The notes beneath the pieces were generated by a model that was not told the DNA's origin, ran no database searches, and saw only the letters and a program-made list of their open reading frames with translations. Shown in pieces: positions 25,948 through 34,269 of a stretch of 64,000 nucleotides of DNA. The position numbers and the translations under genes are program-made. Positions within the stretch are counted from its first letter, which is position 1. Each line of letters begins with the position of its first letter. The DNA comes from Streptomyces sp. JB150 (GTDB lineage: Bacteria > Actinomycetota > Actinomycetes > Streptomycetales > Streptomycetaceae): the NCBI RefSeq assembly GCF_011193355.1, contig NZ_CP049780.1:7254938-7318937 (forward strand), given 5' to 3'.

Positions 25948-26602
25948 GCCCGACTCCCTGGCCGTGTGGTGCCGGGTGAGACGGCAGGTGCGGTGGGCGG
26001 CACCGACCGGCGCCGAGGACGTCACGGGCCCGGTCACCCCGCGCGTCGACGGCTTCGTCGCCTGGTGCGAGGGGCCCGTCCGGCGGCGCGACCCCGAGCG
26101 CGCGGCGCGGCTGCGGTCGGCGTACGCGCTGGCCCGGGCGGACGCCGCCCGGGGGACCGAGCTGACCTTTCCGGTGCTCGCCCGGTGGCAGCGGGCGGTA
26201 CTCGGTGGCGCCGAGGCGCCGTTCCGGACGGGCGTCGCCTACGCGAAGGGCGGGCGCGAGCGGTACGGCCTGACGCCGCACACCGAGTCCGACTTCGCCC
26301 GGTGCCTGCGCGACAGCGCCGACCCCGCCGTGCCCCTCGCCGCCCGGGCGGCCCGTACCTACCTGGACGTCGCCTTCTTCCACCCCTTCGACGACGGCAA
26401 CGCCCGCGCCGCCCTCCTCGCCCTGACCTTCGTCCTGGCCCGGGAGGGCGTCGTCCTGGACGAGGTCGGCCCCCTCCAGGTCACCCGTCACGCGGACGAC
26501 CCGGAGGGCGCCGCCGACCTCGCGACCCTGGTCGCCGTCCTCACCCGTGCGACCCGCCGGCGATCGGCCGCCTCCGGTCGGCACACCGCCGCCAGGCCTT
26601 AG
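25934..26602 (+). CDS. Fic-domain protein
   Basis: 222 residues. The Fic signature HPFDDGNAR (residues ~151-159; consensus HxFx(D/E)GN(G/K)R) supplies the catalytic His and the anion-binding loop, so AMP-transfer (or related NMP/phosphocholine transfer) is plausible; the usual G/K before the Arg is Ala. No inhibitory (S/T)xxxE(G/N) helix is obvious in this protein; the upstream partner could supply it. Target unknown. Confidence 0.85.
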   Translation: MTAAEPDSLAVWCRVRRQVRWAAPTGAEDVTGPVTPRVDGFVAWCEGPVRRRDPERAARLRSAYALARADAARGTELTFPVLARWQRAVLGGAEAPFRTGVAYAKGGRERYGLTPHTESDFARCLRDSADPAVPLAARAARTYLDVAFFHPFDDGNARAALLALTFVLAREGVVLDEVGPLQVTRHADDPEGAADLATLVAVLTRATRRRSAASGRHTAARP

Positions 26603-27522
26603 ACGAGGTGCGCCGCGAGCGGCAGTCCCTGCCGGCGGACGTCACCGGCGACGAGAGCGGCGATCCGCCGGGCGCCGTACGTCTCGAAGTGCGTGCGGTC
26701 GCCGCAGAAGAACGCGCCCACGGGACCCGACCCGAAGTCGCCGTTGTGCGGGCAGAACCGCAGGCTGTTGTACAGCGACACGCTCAGGCTCTGCAGGTCG
26801 ACGACCGGCGCCCCGGTCGCGGCCCCGGCGGCGCGGGTCTCGTCGACGAAGCCGCGGTTCCTGGTCGCGGTGGAGCCGGAGCAGGTGAGGGCGGCCACCG
26901 GGGTGAGCAGCACCGGATGGGCGCCCCGGGCCAGCGCGGCCCGCGCCATCATGGTCATCAGCTGCTGGTAGCGCGCCGGGCCGACGTGGCGGGGGCAGGT
27001 GGGGGAGGAGTCCGTGATGCCGAACTGGATGAACAGGTAGTCGCCGGCCTTCATCCCGGTGGCCGCGTCCAGCATCGCCTGCCAGCGAGCCTAGTAGGCG
27101 GGGGAGGTGAGGGCGCACTCGCCGTCGGAGCCCATCGTGCCGCTCACGTTCGACTCGTACAGCCAGGTCTGGATGGACCGCCCGCCCACCGCCTGGTTCC
27201 GCACGGTCACGTCACCGTCGAACAGGGCGTCGAACTGACTCCCCCACCCGACCGGGCACGGCGCGCTCGCGCCGGGATTTGCCATGGTCGAGTCACCGGC
27301 GAGCCAGACGGTGACCGGCTCACCCGCCGCCCGCCGGCCCGAAGCCGCCCCCGGCACCGCGTGCGCCACGTGCGCCCTGTGCGTCGCGTGAGCCGCGTGC
27401 GCCGCGTCGGCGCACCGCGCCGCTACGCCGCCTCCGGTCGCCGAAGCGGCCCCAACTCCCGTGACCGTCACGGTGATGGCCATGGCCATCACCGTGACGA
27501 CGAGCATCCGTAAGGTCTTCAT
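26599..27522 (-). pseudogene. GDSL/SGNH esterase (rhamnogalacturonan acetylesterase-like) with in-frame amber
   Basis: Read from ATG 27522 (MKTLRML..., signal peptide ending ~ASATG) the frame shows block I GDSTMA and GGRSIQTWLYES, then a TAG at 27091-27093, then continues in the same frame as ARWQAMLDAATGMKAGDYLFIQFG... to a TGA/TAG at 26599 with the late block DRTHFETYGA. One base change (CAG or TGG to TAG) would explain it. Block III, normally GHND, reads GITD, a second sign of decay. It is divergent from the PL11 lyase, the usual genomic partner for pectin rhamnogalacturonan deacetylation. Confidence 0.75.
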
Positions 27523-27620
27523 CGGCCGCAGTTTCCTGGCCGCACTCCTGAGTGTCAATCAGTAAGCAAAACAAAGTCACTAATACCAACAGGGTCGAAC
27601 ACCCAAGCCTGACAAAATCC

Positions 27621-27649
27621 TTGACGAGGTATCAGCGGCTCCCTACTCT
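27621..27649 (+). promoter_or_regulatory. Promoter of the PL11 rhamnogalacturonan lyase
   Basis: TTGACG (27621-27626) and TACTCT (27644-27649) are separated by 17 nt, a good vegetative-sigma match in an otherwise unusually AT-rich intergenic region. Confidence 0.65.
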
Positions 27650-27658
27650 CACAGCCCG

Positions 27659-27672
27659 TGGGAGCGGTCCCA
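27659..27672. promoter_or_regulatory. LacI/CebR-like operator TGGGAGCGGTCCCA
   Basis: A 14-bp box with one mismatch to the CebR consensus TGGGAGCGCTCCCA (known for streptomycete cellobiose repressors); flanking G/C extend it to GTGGGA-GCGG-TCCCAC. It lies ~10 bp after the -10, where a repressor would block initiation. Confidence 0.55.
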
Positions 27673-27755
27673 CGACGGTCCGAGTGAACCGGCACCCCCA
27701 CTCCGCCCCCGAAGACACCGGCGTTCACTCGCTTCCCCCTACCTCGGAGGTCATC

Positions 27756-29618
27756 GTGACCGACGCACACCGGCACCCCCGCGGCAGGCTGATCGGCGCC
27801 CTCACGGCCACCGCACTGGCCGCCTGCGCGCTCGCCGCCCTGCCGCAGCCCGCGCACGCGGCCACCGCGCGGCAGGTGGAACGCCTCGACCGGGGACTGA
27901 CCAGCGTCCACACCAGCGGCGGAAACCTGGTGTCGTGGCGGTGGCTGGCCACCGACCCGAACGACGTGGCGTTCAACGTCTACCGCGGCGGCACCAAGCT
28001 CAACTCCGCCCCGCTGACCGCCTCGACCAACTACTTCGACGCCGGCGCCGCGGACTCCGCCGACTACACCGTGCGCGCGGTGGTGAACGGCACCGAACAG
28101 CCCGCCTCCGAGAAAGCCCTGCAGTTCCGGTCCGGCTACCTGGACGTACCCCTCTCCCCGCCCGCCGGCGGCACCACCCCCGACGGCGTCGCCTACACCT
28201 ACGAGGCCAACGACGCCTCCACCGGCGACCTCGACGGGGACGGAAGACTCGACCTGGTCCTGAAGTGGCAGCCGACCAACGCCAAGGACAACTCGCAGTC
28301 CGGCTACACCGGCAACACCGTCGTCGACGGCATCCGGCTGGACGGCACCCGGCTGTGGCGCATCGACCTGGGCCGCAACATCCGCTCCGGCGCCCACTAC
28401 ACCCAGTTCCAGGTCTACGACTACGACGGCGACGGCAAGGCCGAGGTCGCCATGAAGACCGCCGACGGCACCCGGGACGGCACCGGCGCCGTCATCGGCA
28501 ACGGCTCCGCCGACCACCGCAACTCCAGCGGCTACGTCCTGTCCGGCCCCGAGTACCTGACCATGTTCAACGGGCAGACGGGCAAGGCCATGCAGTCGGT
28601 GGACTACGTCCCGGCCCGCGGCACCGTCTCCTCCTGGGGCGACTCCTACGGCAACCGCGTCGACCGCTTCCTCGCCGGCACCGCCTACCTCGACGGCACC
28701 CGCCCCTCACTCATCATGGCCCGCGGCTACTACACCCGCACCGTCATCGCCGCCTGGGACTGGCGGAACGGCTCCTTCACCCGCCGCTGGACCTTCGACA
28801 CCAACTCCTCCACCAACACCGGCAAGGGCTACGACGGCCAGGGCAACCACAGCCTGTCGGTCGCCGACGTGGACGCCGACGGCAAGGACGAGATCGTCTA
28901 CGGGGCGATGACGGTGGACGACAACGGCGCCGGCCTGTGGACGACGAAACTCGGCCACGGCGACGCGGGCCACGTGGGCGACCTCAACCCCTCCCGGGCG
29001 GGCCTGGAGTACTTCAAGGTCTCCGAGGACTCCTCCAAGCCCGGTTCCTGGATGGCCGACGCCCGCACCGGCCAGATCCTGTGGCAGACCGCCTCCGGCA
29101 GCGACAACGGGCGTGGCGTCGCCGCCGACGTCTACGCCGGCAGTCCGGGCGCCGAGGCCTGGTCGGCAGCCGACACCACCCTGCGCTCGGCCACCGGCGC
29201 GTCCCTCGGCCGCGAACCCTCCAGCGTCAACTTCCTGTCCTGGTGGGACGGCGACCCCGTGCGCGAACTCCTCGACGGCACCCGCATCGACAAGTACGGC
29301 ACCTCGGGCGACACCCGCCTGCTGACCGGCTCCGGCGTGTCCGCCAACAACGGCACCAAGTCCACCCCGGCGCTCTCCGGGGACATCCTCGGCGACTGGC
29401 GCGAGGAGGTGATCTGGCGGACGAGCGACAACCGCGCCCTGCGCATCCACGCCACCCCGCACCAGACCAACACCAAGATCACCACCCTGCTCCACGACAC
29501 CCAGTACCGCACCGCCCTGGCCTGGCAGAACACCGCCTACAACCAGCCCCCGCACCCCAGCTTCTTCCTCGGCAACAACATGCCCACCGCGCCCCGCCCC
29601 ACCGTCTACACACCCTGA
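27756..29618 (+). CDS. Secreted rhamnogalacturonan lyase, PL11 family
   Basis: 620 residues from GTG 27756 with CGGAGG at 27745-27750. A signal peptide of ~36 residues ends PAHA. The mature part is a PL11 beta-propeller, with calcium-site-like repeats DLDGDGRLDLVL, YDYDGDGKAEVAMK and DVDADGKDEIVYG, and the family hallmarks GNHSLSVADVD and GDWREEVIWR. It cleaves the rhamnose-galacturonic acid backbone of pectin outside the cell. The divergent esterase is broken, so deacetylation may now be lost or done elsewhere. Confidence 0.93.
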   Translation: MTDAHRHPRGRLIGALTATALAACALAALPQPAHAATARQVERLDRGLTSVHTSGGNLVSWRWLATDPNDVAFNVYRGGTKLNSAPLTASTNYFDAGAADSADYTVRAVVNGTEQPASEKALQFRSGYLDVPLSPPAGGTTPDGVAYTYEANDASTGDLDGDGRLDLVLKWQPTNAKDNSQSGYTGNTVVDGIRLDGTRLWRIDLGRNIRSGAHYTQFQVYDYDGDGKAEVAMKTADGTRDGTGAVIGNGSADHRNSSGYVLSGPEYLTMFNGQTGKAMQSVDYVPARGTVSSWGDSYGNRVDRFLAGTAYLDGTRPSLIMARGYYTRTVIAAWDWRNGSFTRRWTFDTNSSTNTGKGYDGQGNHSLSVADVDADGKDEIVYGAMTVDDNGAGLWTTKLGHGDAGHVGDLNPSRAGLEYFKVSEDSSKPGSWMADARTGQILWQTASGSDNGRGVAADVYAGSPGAEAWSAADTTLRSATGASLGREPSSVNFLSWWDGDPVRELLDGTRIDKYGTSGDTRLLTGSGVSANNGTKSTPALSGDILGDWREEVIWRTSDNRALRIHATPHQTNTKITTLLHDTQYRTALAWQNTAYNQPPHPSFFLGNNMPTAPRPTVYTP

Positions 29619-30006
29619 CCGGCTGACCAGGTCAAGCCACACACCAGGTGCGGCCCAGGCGGCAGCTGACAGCACGTCGCCGTCAACTGCCGCCGCAGGC
29701 AGTCAACTTCCGGGGAGGGACTGGGGAGATCCATCACGGAGCGTCTCGAGGGCGTCCGTCTTGGTCGGCTGGCCGGACACAAGACGTCGTTTCTCCTGCG
29801 CCAGGTGAGGGCAGATCGGCCGGAGTGGACCCAAAGGCCGAGCAGGGTAACCCGCACCGCGGTGAGGGGGACGGAGGCCCGTTCGTATCGTCATCGACGA
29901 CCGAGCCACCCGCCCCCAGCCCGACGCGGCCGACGAGCAGTGACAGCACGAAAGCCCCGGCGCTGAAGGGTTGGGACGATCCGCACTACCGCGTTCCGCC
30001 GACGCG
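29619..30006. other. Noncoding gap after PL11
   Basis: 388 bp with no convincing gene. GGCGGCAG (29658-29665) and CTGCCGCC (29687-29694) can form a hairpin with a 21-nt loop, a likely terminator for the lyase. A 68-codon minus-strand frame (29703-29909) has poor codon bias and no recognised motif; I regard it as non-coding or an unrecognisable remnant. Confidence 0.4.
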
Positions 30007-30663
30007 TCACACCGCGCCGGTGAGACCCGCGAGCGTCAGCGCCCTGGTGACGGCCGGCAGATCCGGCGGGCCGTCGCCAGGAACCTCGGGCCGCAGGCGG
30101 TCCAGCAGCGGCCGCGGCCGGAGCCGGTACGCCTCGGCGTCCGTCAGGAACGCGTCCGGTCCCGGACCGCCGGGCGTCTCGTCGAGGCGGGACGCCAGAT
30201 CGCCGAGGACGCGTTCCCGGTCGACGAAGCCGCTCAGGCCGCAGTCCAGGCCGTCGTCGTGGAGGTCGGCCGGGTACGGGGCGCGGGCCCAGGCCCCGTT
30301 CTCGTACCAGTAGACGCACCCCAGCTCGTACCCTTCGAGCCGGTCGCGCAGTTCCTCGTACGGCAGCCAGCCGGGGGCGCCCGCCAGCATGTCGATCGGC
30401 GGGTCGTACCACTTCACGCCGCTCGACTCGTCCTCGCCGTACAGCACGTAACGGCCCTCGCCCCTCCGGGACATGGTCCACCAGGTGCAGCCGCTGTCGT
30501 CCCAGTGGAGTCCCGTCGCGTCGATCCAGCAGCCGGTGCGGTGCCCGCCGCGGCGGCCTTCCCGTCCGGTGGTCGCGTCGAGGGCGGCGAGCAGGGCCCA
30601 CCGCGCCCACAGCACCTCGCCCGGCGGAAGGTCCTCCGGCAGCCCCGGCCGGTGAATGGTCAT
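30007..30663 (-). CDS. Hypothetical protein, 218 aa
   Basis: A soluble, Trp-rich protein (CTWWTM, CVYWYENGAWARAPY) with codon bias typical of the region. No signal peptide, membrane span or known catalytic motif. Start ATG 30663. It is separated from the phosphoesterase operon by a hairpin. Function unknown. Confidence 0.65.
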   Translation of the reverse strand: MTIHRPGLPEDLPPGEVLWARWALLAALDATTGREGRRGGHRTGCWIDATGLHWDDSGCTWWTMSRRGEGRYVLYGEDESSGVKWYDPPIDMLAGAPGWLPYEELRDRLEGYELGCVYWYENGAWARAPYPADLHDDGLDCGLSGFVDRERVLGDLASRLDETPGGPGPDAFLTDAEAYRLRPRPLLDRLRPEVPGDGPPDLPAVTRALTLAGLTGAV

Positions 30664-30728
30664 GTACGCCCCCGTATGCGGTCGTCCCCGGCGATGATCA
30701 CCGCAACAGTACGGTGCGCCGGGGCCGG

Positions 30729-30753
30729 CCGCCGGGCCGGCCCCGGCCGGCGG
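30729..30753 (-). terminator. GC-rich hairpin after the phosphoesterase operon
   Basis: CCGCCGG (30729-30735) pairs with CCGGCGG (30747-30753), with further GC pairs inside, directly after the minus-strand stop at 30757. No U-tract, as usual in streptomycete terminators. Confidence 0.45.
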
Positions 30754-30756
30754 GTG

Positions 30757-31530
30757 TCAGGAGCCCGCCGGACCCGGCCGCGCGGACGAGCCCGCCGCGA
30801 CCCGTTCCGGCACCTGGAGGTGGTACACGTGGAAGGCCCGCCCGATCACGGGCTGGGCGACGTTGCGGACGCGGACGCCGCCGCTGGTCATGCCGTGCTC
30901 GGTGCCCGCGTGGGCGTGGCCGTGCACCGCGAGATCCGCTCCGGCGGTGTCGATCGCCTCGGCCAGCAGGTAGCTGCCGAGGAACGGATAGATCTCCAGC
31001 GGCTCCCCGGCCAGCGTGTCGGGGACGGGGGAGAAGTGGGTCAGCGCGATCCGTACGTCGCAGTCCTGCTCGTCCAGCCGCTCCAGCGCCGTACGCAGCC
31101 CGTCCGCGCAGCGGCGGGTGTAACGCACGAACTCCTTCATCAGCGGCTCGCCGAACTCCCCGGCGTTGCGGCCCGCGAATCCGCCGCAGAACCCCTTCGT
31201 GCCGGCCACGCCGACCCGCCCCCGCGCGCAGTCCAGGACCGTCTCCTGCCCCTCCAGCACCCGCACGCCGCCGTCCTGGAGGATCGCGGTCACCTCGTCG
31301 GGCTGTTCGTCGTGGTGGTCGTGGTTGCCCAGGACCGCCACCACCGGCACCCCCAGGTCCTTGACCTCCCGCGCCACCACCCTGGCCTCCTCGGGGGTGC
31401 CGTGCCGGGTCAGGTCGCCCGCCAGCAGCAGCAGGTCGGCGCAGTCGGGCAGGGTCTCGAACGCGGGCCGCAGCACTCCCTGGCTGTCGGGCCCCATGTG
31501 GATGTCTCCGACGGCTGCGATGCGGATCAT
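30757..31530 (-). CDS. Calcineurin-like metallophosphoesterase
   Basis: 257 residues with the full metal-binding set: DIH (~9-11), GDLTRHG (~39-45), GNHDHH (~68-73), THFSPVPD (~163) and GHAHAG (~204). The active centre is intact for two metals, so it should be a phosphodiesterase or phosphatase of unknown substrate. It overlaps the upstream BON gene by 4 bp. Confidence 0.9.
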   Translation of the reverse strand: MIRIAAVGDIHMGPDSQGVLRPAFETLPDCADLLLLAGDLTRHGTPEEARVVAREVKDLGVPVVAVLGNHDHHDEQPDEVTAILQDGGVRVLEGQETVLDCARGRVGVAGTKGFCGGFAGRNAGEFGEPLMKEFVRYTRRCADGLRTALERLDEQDCDVRIALTHFSPVPDTLAGEPLEIYPFLGSYLLAEAIDTAGADLAVHGHAHAGTEHGMTSGGVRVRNVAQPVIGRAFHVYHLQVPERVAAGSSARPGPAGS

Positions 31531-31772
31531 GCCAGCTCCTCCGCGTGGTCGGGGGACGACGCTTCGGCGACCACCAGGTCGCAGCGCACGGTGAGTCCGC
31601 TCAGCGTCTCGTCCACGATCCGGTGGACCTCGTCCCGGCAGTGGGCGGATGGCACGGTCCCGGTCACCAGCACCGACTCGCCGTGCACCGCGACCTGCAC
31701 CCCGAGTTCGGCCAGCGGCCCGCCCGCGAGGTGTTCCCGCAGGTGGGCGACGCGGTAGTCCAGGTTGCTCAT
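31527..31772 (-). CDS. BON-domain protein, 81 aa
   Basis: One BON domain (VQVAVHGESVLVTGTVPSAHCRDEV...IVDETL) and little else. BON units bind phospholipid or act in oligomerisation, but there is no signal peptide, so it is cytosolic. Overlaps both neighbours by 4 bp, forming a three-gene coupled operon. Confidence 0.8.
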   Translation of the reverse strand: MSNLDYRVAHLREHLAGGPLAELGVQVAVHGESVLVTGTVPSAHCRDEVHRIVDETLSGLTVRCDLVVAEASSPDHAEELA

Positions 31773-32446
31773 GGCTGCTCCTCCCGGGGCGCGATCACAT
31801 TCAGACGTTCGAGGAGGAAGAGGAACGCGTCGGCCATCGGCTCGTCACCGCACTCGCGCCGCACCTCGTCCCAGTCGACCTTCTCCCGCAGTGCCCGCGC
31901 GATGGGCAGGACCGCGCCGAAGTCGCAGTAGTGCTCCGTGAAGGCGGACGACACGCTCGCCAGCAGGTCCGTCGCGGACAGCACCGGCATCCGCACCGAC
32001 TCCACCGACATCTCCTCGGCCCGGTCCAGCATCTCCGTGGTGACGGGCCGGTGCGCCAGCCGGAAGATGATGTCGACGGACTGCCCGAAGCACTCCGTCT
32101 TCAGCAGCCAGTCCTCCGGTGGTGTACGTACCTCCAGACCGCCCTCGCGCAGCGTCGCCGCGACGCTCTCCGCGTCCTCGGCCCGGATGCAGAAGTCGGC
32201 GTCGTGCTGAAGACTCGTGCCCGCGCCGTGCGCGTACGCGGCGACGCTACCGGCCAGCGCGAACCGGTGCCCCTTGCCCTTCAGCAGCGTCCCCACCTGC
32301 TTGGTGGCCTCCAGGATCGCCTGGGTGCGGTCCTGCGGCAGGTGGTGCGCCCCGGGCGGCGGGGGATCGCTCACCTCCGTGGCCAGCCGCAGTTCGCCGG
32401 TCCCCGCTCGCCGCGCGGACGCCGGTTCGTCAGTGTGCTGCGTCAT
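31769..32446 (-). CDS. Nucleotidyltransferase-fold protein
   Basis: 225 residues. FALAGSVAAYAHGAGTSLQHDADFCI (residues ~62-87; GSVAAYAHG ... HDADF) matches the nucleotidyltransferase GS...D.D motif in degenerate form, as in proteins of the AbiEii/MNT-like superfamily. First gene of the phosphoesterase operon. It may modify an RNA or small molecule that the phosphoesterase acts on; this is speculative. No antitoxin-like partner is visible. Confidence 0.75.
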   Translation of the reverse strand: MTQHTDEPASARRAGTGELRLATEVSDPPPPGAHHLPQDRTQAILEATKQVGTLLKGKGHRFALAGSVAAYAHGAGTSLQHDADFCIRAEDAESVAATLREGGLEVRTPPEDWLLKTECFGQSVDIIFRLAHRPVTTEMLDRAEEMSVESVRMPVLSATDLLASVSSAFTEHYCDFGAVLPIARALREKVDWDEVRRECGDEPMADAFLFLLERLNVIAPREEQP

Positions 32447-32507
32447 GACCCTTCCCTTTCGCCGGACGCGGACCAGGTACCCGCAACGCTCCCTGTGATG
32501 ACACGCT

Positions 32508-33971
32508 TCACGGACGGGCCACCACCCGCAGGGTGCGCACGGAGGAGTCCGCCGCGTCCGGAATCAGCATCCCGTGCTCGACACCGCTGCGCAGATAGTC
32601 CAGAACCTCCGCCGTGATGACCTCGCCGGGGCACACCACCGGCACGCCCGGCGGATACGGCGTGATGATCTCCGCGCTGATACGGCCCGCGGCCCGCTCC
32701 GCGGGCACATGCTCGACCGGCGCGAAGAACGCCTCCCGCGGCAGCATCGCCTGCTCCAGCTCCAGCGCCGACGGCTCCGGCAGCCGCACCGGCGGCTGCC
32801 GCTCGATCGACTCCGCCTTCTCGACCAGCGCCCGCAGCGCCTCCACCAGCATGTGCTCCGTCGCGTCGTCGTCGGCGTACGTGATCGACGCGCTGACCCG
32901 GCAGCTGTCGGAACCGCCGACGTCGACATGGCGGTGGGTGCGCAGCCACTCGGCCGCCTGCATCCCGCTGATCCCCAGCTCCCGCACATCGATCACGATC
33001 TTCAGCGGATCGACGTCGGCGGCCAGCCCCTCGTCGACCACCTCCCGGCCCATCACCCGCAGGCCCGGCAGCTCATCGGCCGCCGCCCTGACCCGCCGCG
33101 CGCGGCTGATCGCGGCGTCCAGCAGGGCGTGCCCCTGCTCCACCATCTGCCGTCGCCAGCCGTCGAGGGTGGCGTACACCAGGGGCGAGGCGCTGGTGGT
33201 GCCCAGCAGGTCCTCACGCTGCTTGAGCACCTCCGACGACACCCGGTCGTACTGGAGGTGGAACACCGAACTCTGCTCGATCGCCCCGCCCATCTTGTGC
33301 ACGCTGGTCACCACCAGGTCGGCCTCGGCGTCCATGCCCCAGGCCGGCAGATCCGGGTGGAACGGCAGATGGGCGCCCCACGCCTCGTCCACGATCAGCG
33401 GTACGTCGAACTCGTGGCACACCCGGGCCACGGCGCCGATGTCGGCGCAGGTGCCCCAGTCGGTCGGCGTGATCAGCAGCATGCCCCTGGCGTCCGGATG
33501 CTCCCGCAGCCGGGCGCGTACGTCGTCGGGCTCCGGCGGGTGCGCCAGGTGCCGTTCGGCGTCGAACTCGGGGTGCACCCAGATCGGTTCCACGCCGTTG
33601 ACGACGACGGCCGCCACCACCGACTTGTGCGCGTTGCGCGACAGCAGCATCTTCTCGCCGGGGCCGGCCACCGCCAGCATCGCCGTCTTCACCGACAGGG
33701 AGCTGCCGCAGGTGGAGAAGAACGCCTCCGTGGCGCCGACGGCGTCGGCCATCAGCTCCTGCGCCTGGCTGATCACCCCCTGGGACTCACGGCGGTCGTC
33801 GAGCCCGTTGAGGGTGAGCACGTCGGAGCGGAAGACGTCCATCCCGACGACGTCCACCACCCGGGGGTCCGCGCCCCGGCCCTGCTTGTGCCCGGGCGGC
33901 CCGTACGCCACGTCCCCCCGGCGCCGGAACTCCCGCAGGGCCTCCAGTACAGGGGCGCGTGAATGGTCCAT
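32508..33971 (-). CDS. PLP-dependent Orn/Lys/Arg decarboxylase family protein
   Basis: 487 residues from ATG 33971 preceded by GGGAGGAACG. It shows YGPPGHKQG at the start, STCGSSLSVKTA, the carboxylate-binding DEAWGAHLPFH and the PLP lysine in TSVHKMGG (Lys~227). The C-terminal domain ends ITPYPPGVPVVCPGE, the family hallmark. It should decarboxylate a basic amino acid to a polyamine. The substrate among Orn, Lys and Arg is not decidable from sequence alone. Confidence 0.9.
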   Translation of the reverse strand: MDHSRAPVLEALREFRRRGDVAYGPPGHKQGRGADPRVVDVVGMDVFRSDVLTLNGLDDRRESQGVISQAQELMADAVGATEAFFSTCGSSLSVKTAMLAVAGPGEKMLLSRNAHKSVVAAVVVNGVEPIWVHPEFDAERHLAHPPEPDDVRARLREHPDARGMLLITPTDWGTCADIGAVARVCHEFDVPLIVDEAWGAHLPFHPDLPAWGMDAEADLVVTSVHKMGGAIEQSSVFHLQYDRVSSEVLKQREDLLGTTSASPLVYATLDGWRRQMVEQGHALLDAAISRARRVRAAADELPGLRVMGREVVDEGLAADVDPLKIVIDVRELGISGMQAAEWLRTHRHVDVGGSDSCRVSASITYADDDATEHMLVEALRALVEKAESIERQPPVRLPEPSALELEQAMLPREAFFAPVEHVPAERAAGRISAEIITPYPPGVPVVCPGEVITAEVLDYLRSGVEHGMLIPDAADSSVRTLRVVARP

Positions 33972-34143
33972 CGTTCCTCCCGGATCCGTATCGGAACACG
34001 GCCACACCCGGCCCCGTACGGACACCGGTCAGGGCCTGCCGGCCGCGTCGGAACGGCCGTACCGTCCGTGTTGCACCGTCACGCCGAGCGAAACTCCGCC
34101 GGGCGGTGACGTCCGCACCCGGCGCACGCCGCGCGCCGAGGCG

Positions 34144-34207
34144 GCGCCCGGCTACCGCTCGGGCGGGTGTCAGGGCGCCCCCGGTTACCGGTCCGGCGGG
34201 TGTCAGG
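34144..34207. repeat. Direct repeat of about 32 bp before the M20 gene
   Basis: Two diverged copies containing GGCGGGTGTCAGG (34144-34174 and 34175-34207) lie in the divergent promoter region between decarboxylase and M20 peptidase. A chance long frame through the repeat is probably not translated, since GGGAGG/GTG lies downstream. Confidence 0.5.
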
Positions 34208-34269
34208 ACGCCCCCCGGTGGAACCCGGGCGGCGCACGTACGACCGCCGCCCACGCCCCGGGAGGTCAT

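Noticed and set aside
27091..27093. Amber codon read as pyrrolysine or selenocysteine-like recoding
   Set aside because: TAG with no recoding element and a second damaged motif in the same gene; plain decay is simpler.
29703..29909. Possible transposase remnant on the minus strand
   Set aside because: No DDE motif, terminal repeats or codon bias; too short to support.
34144..34269. N-terminal extension of the M20 peptidase through the 32-bp repeats
   Set aside because: A good GGGAGG-GTG start at 34270 matches the family start, and the upstream frame is Pro/Gly/Cys repeat.
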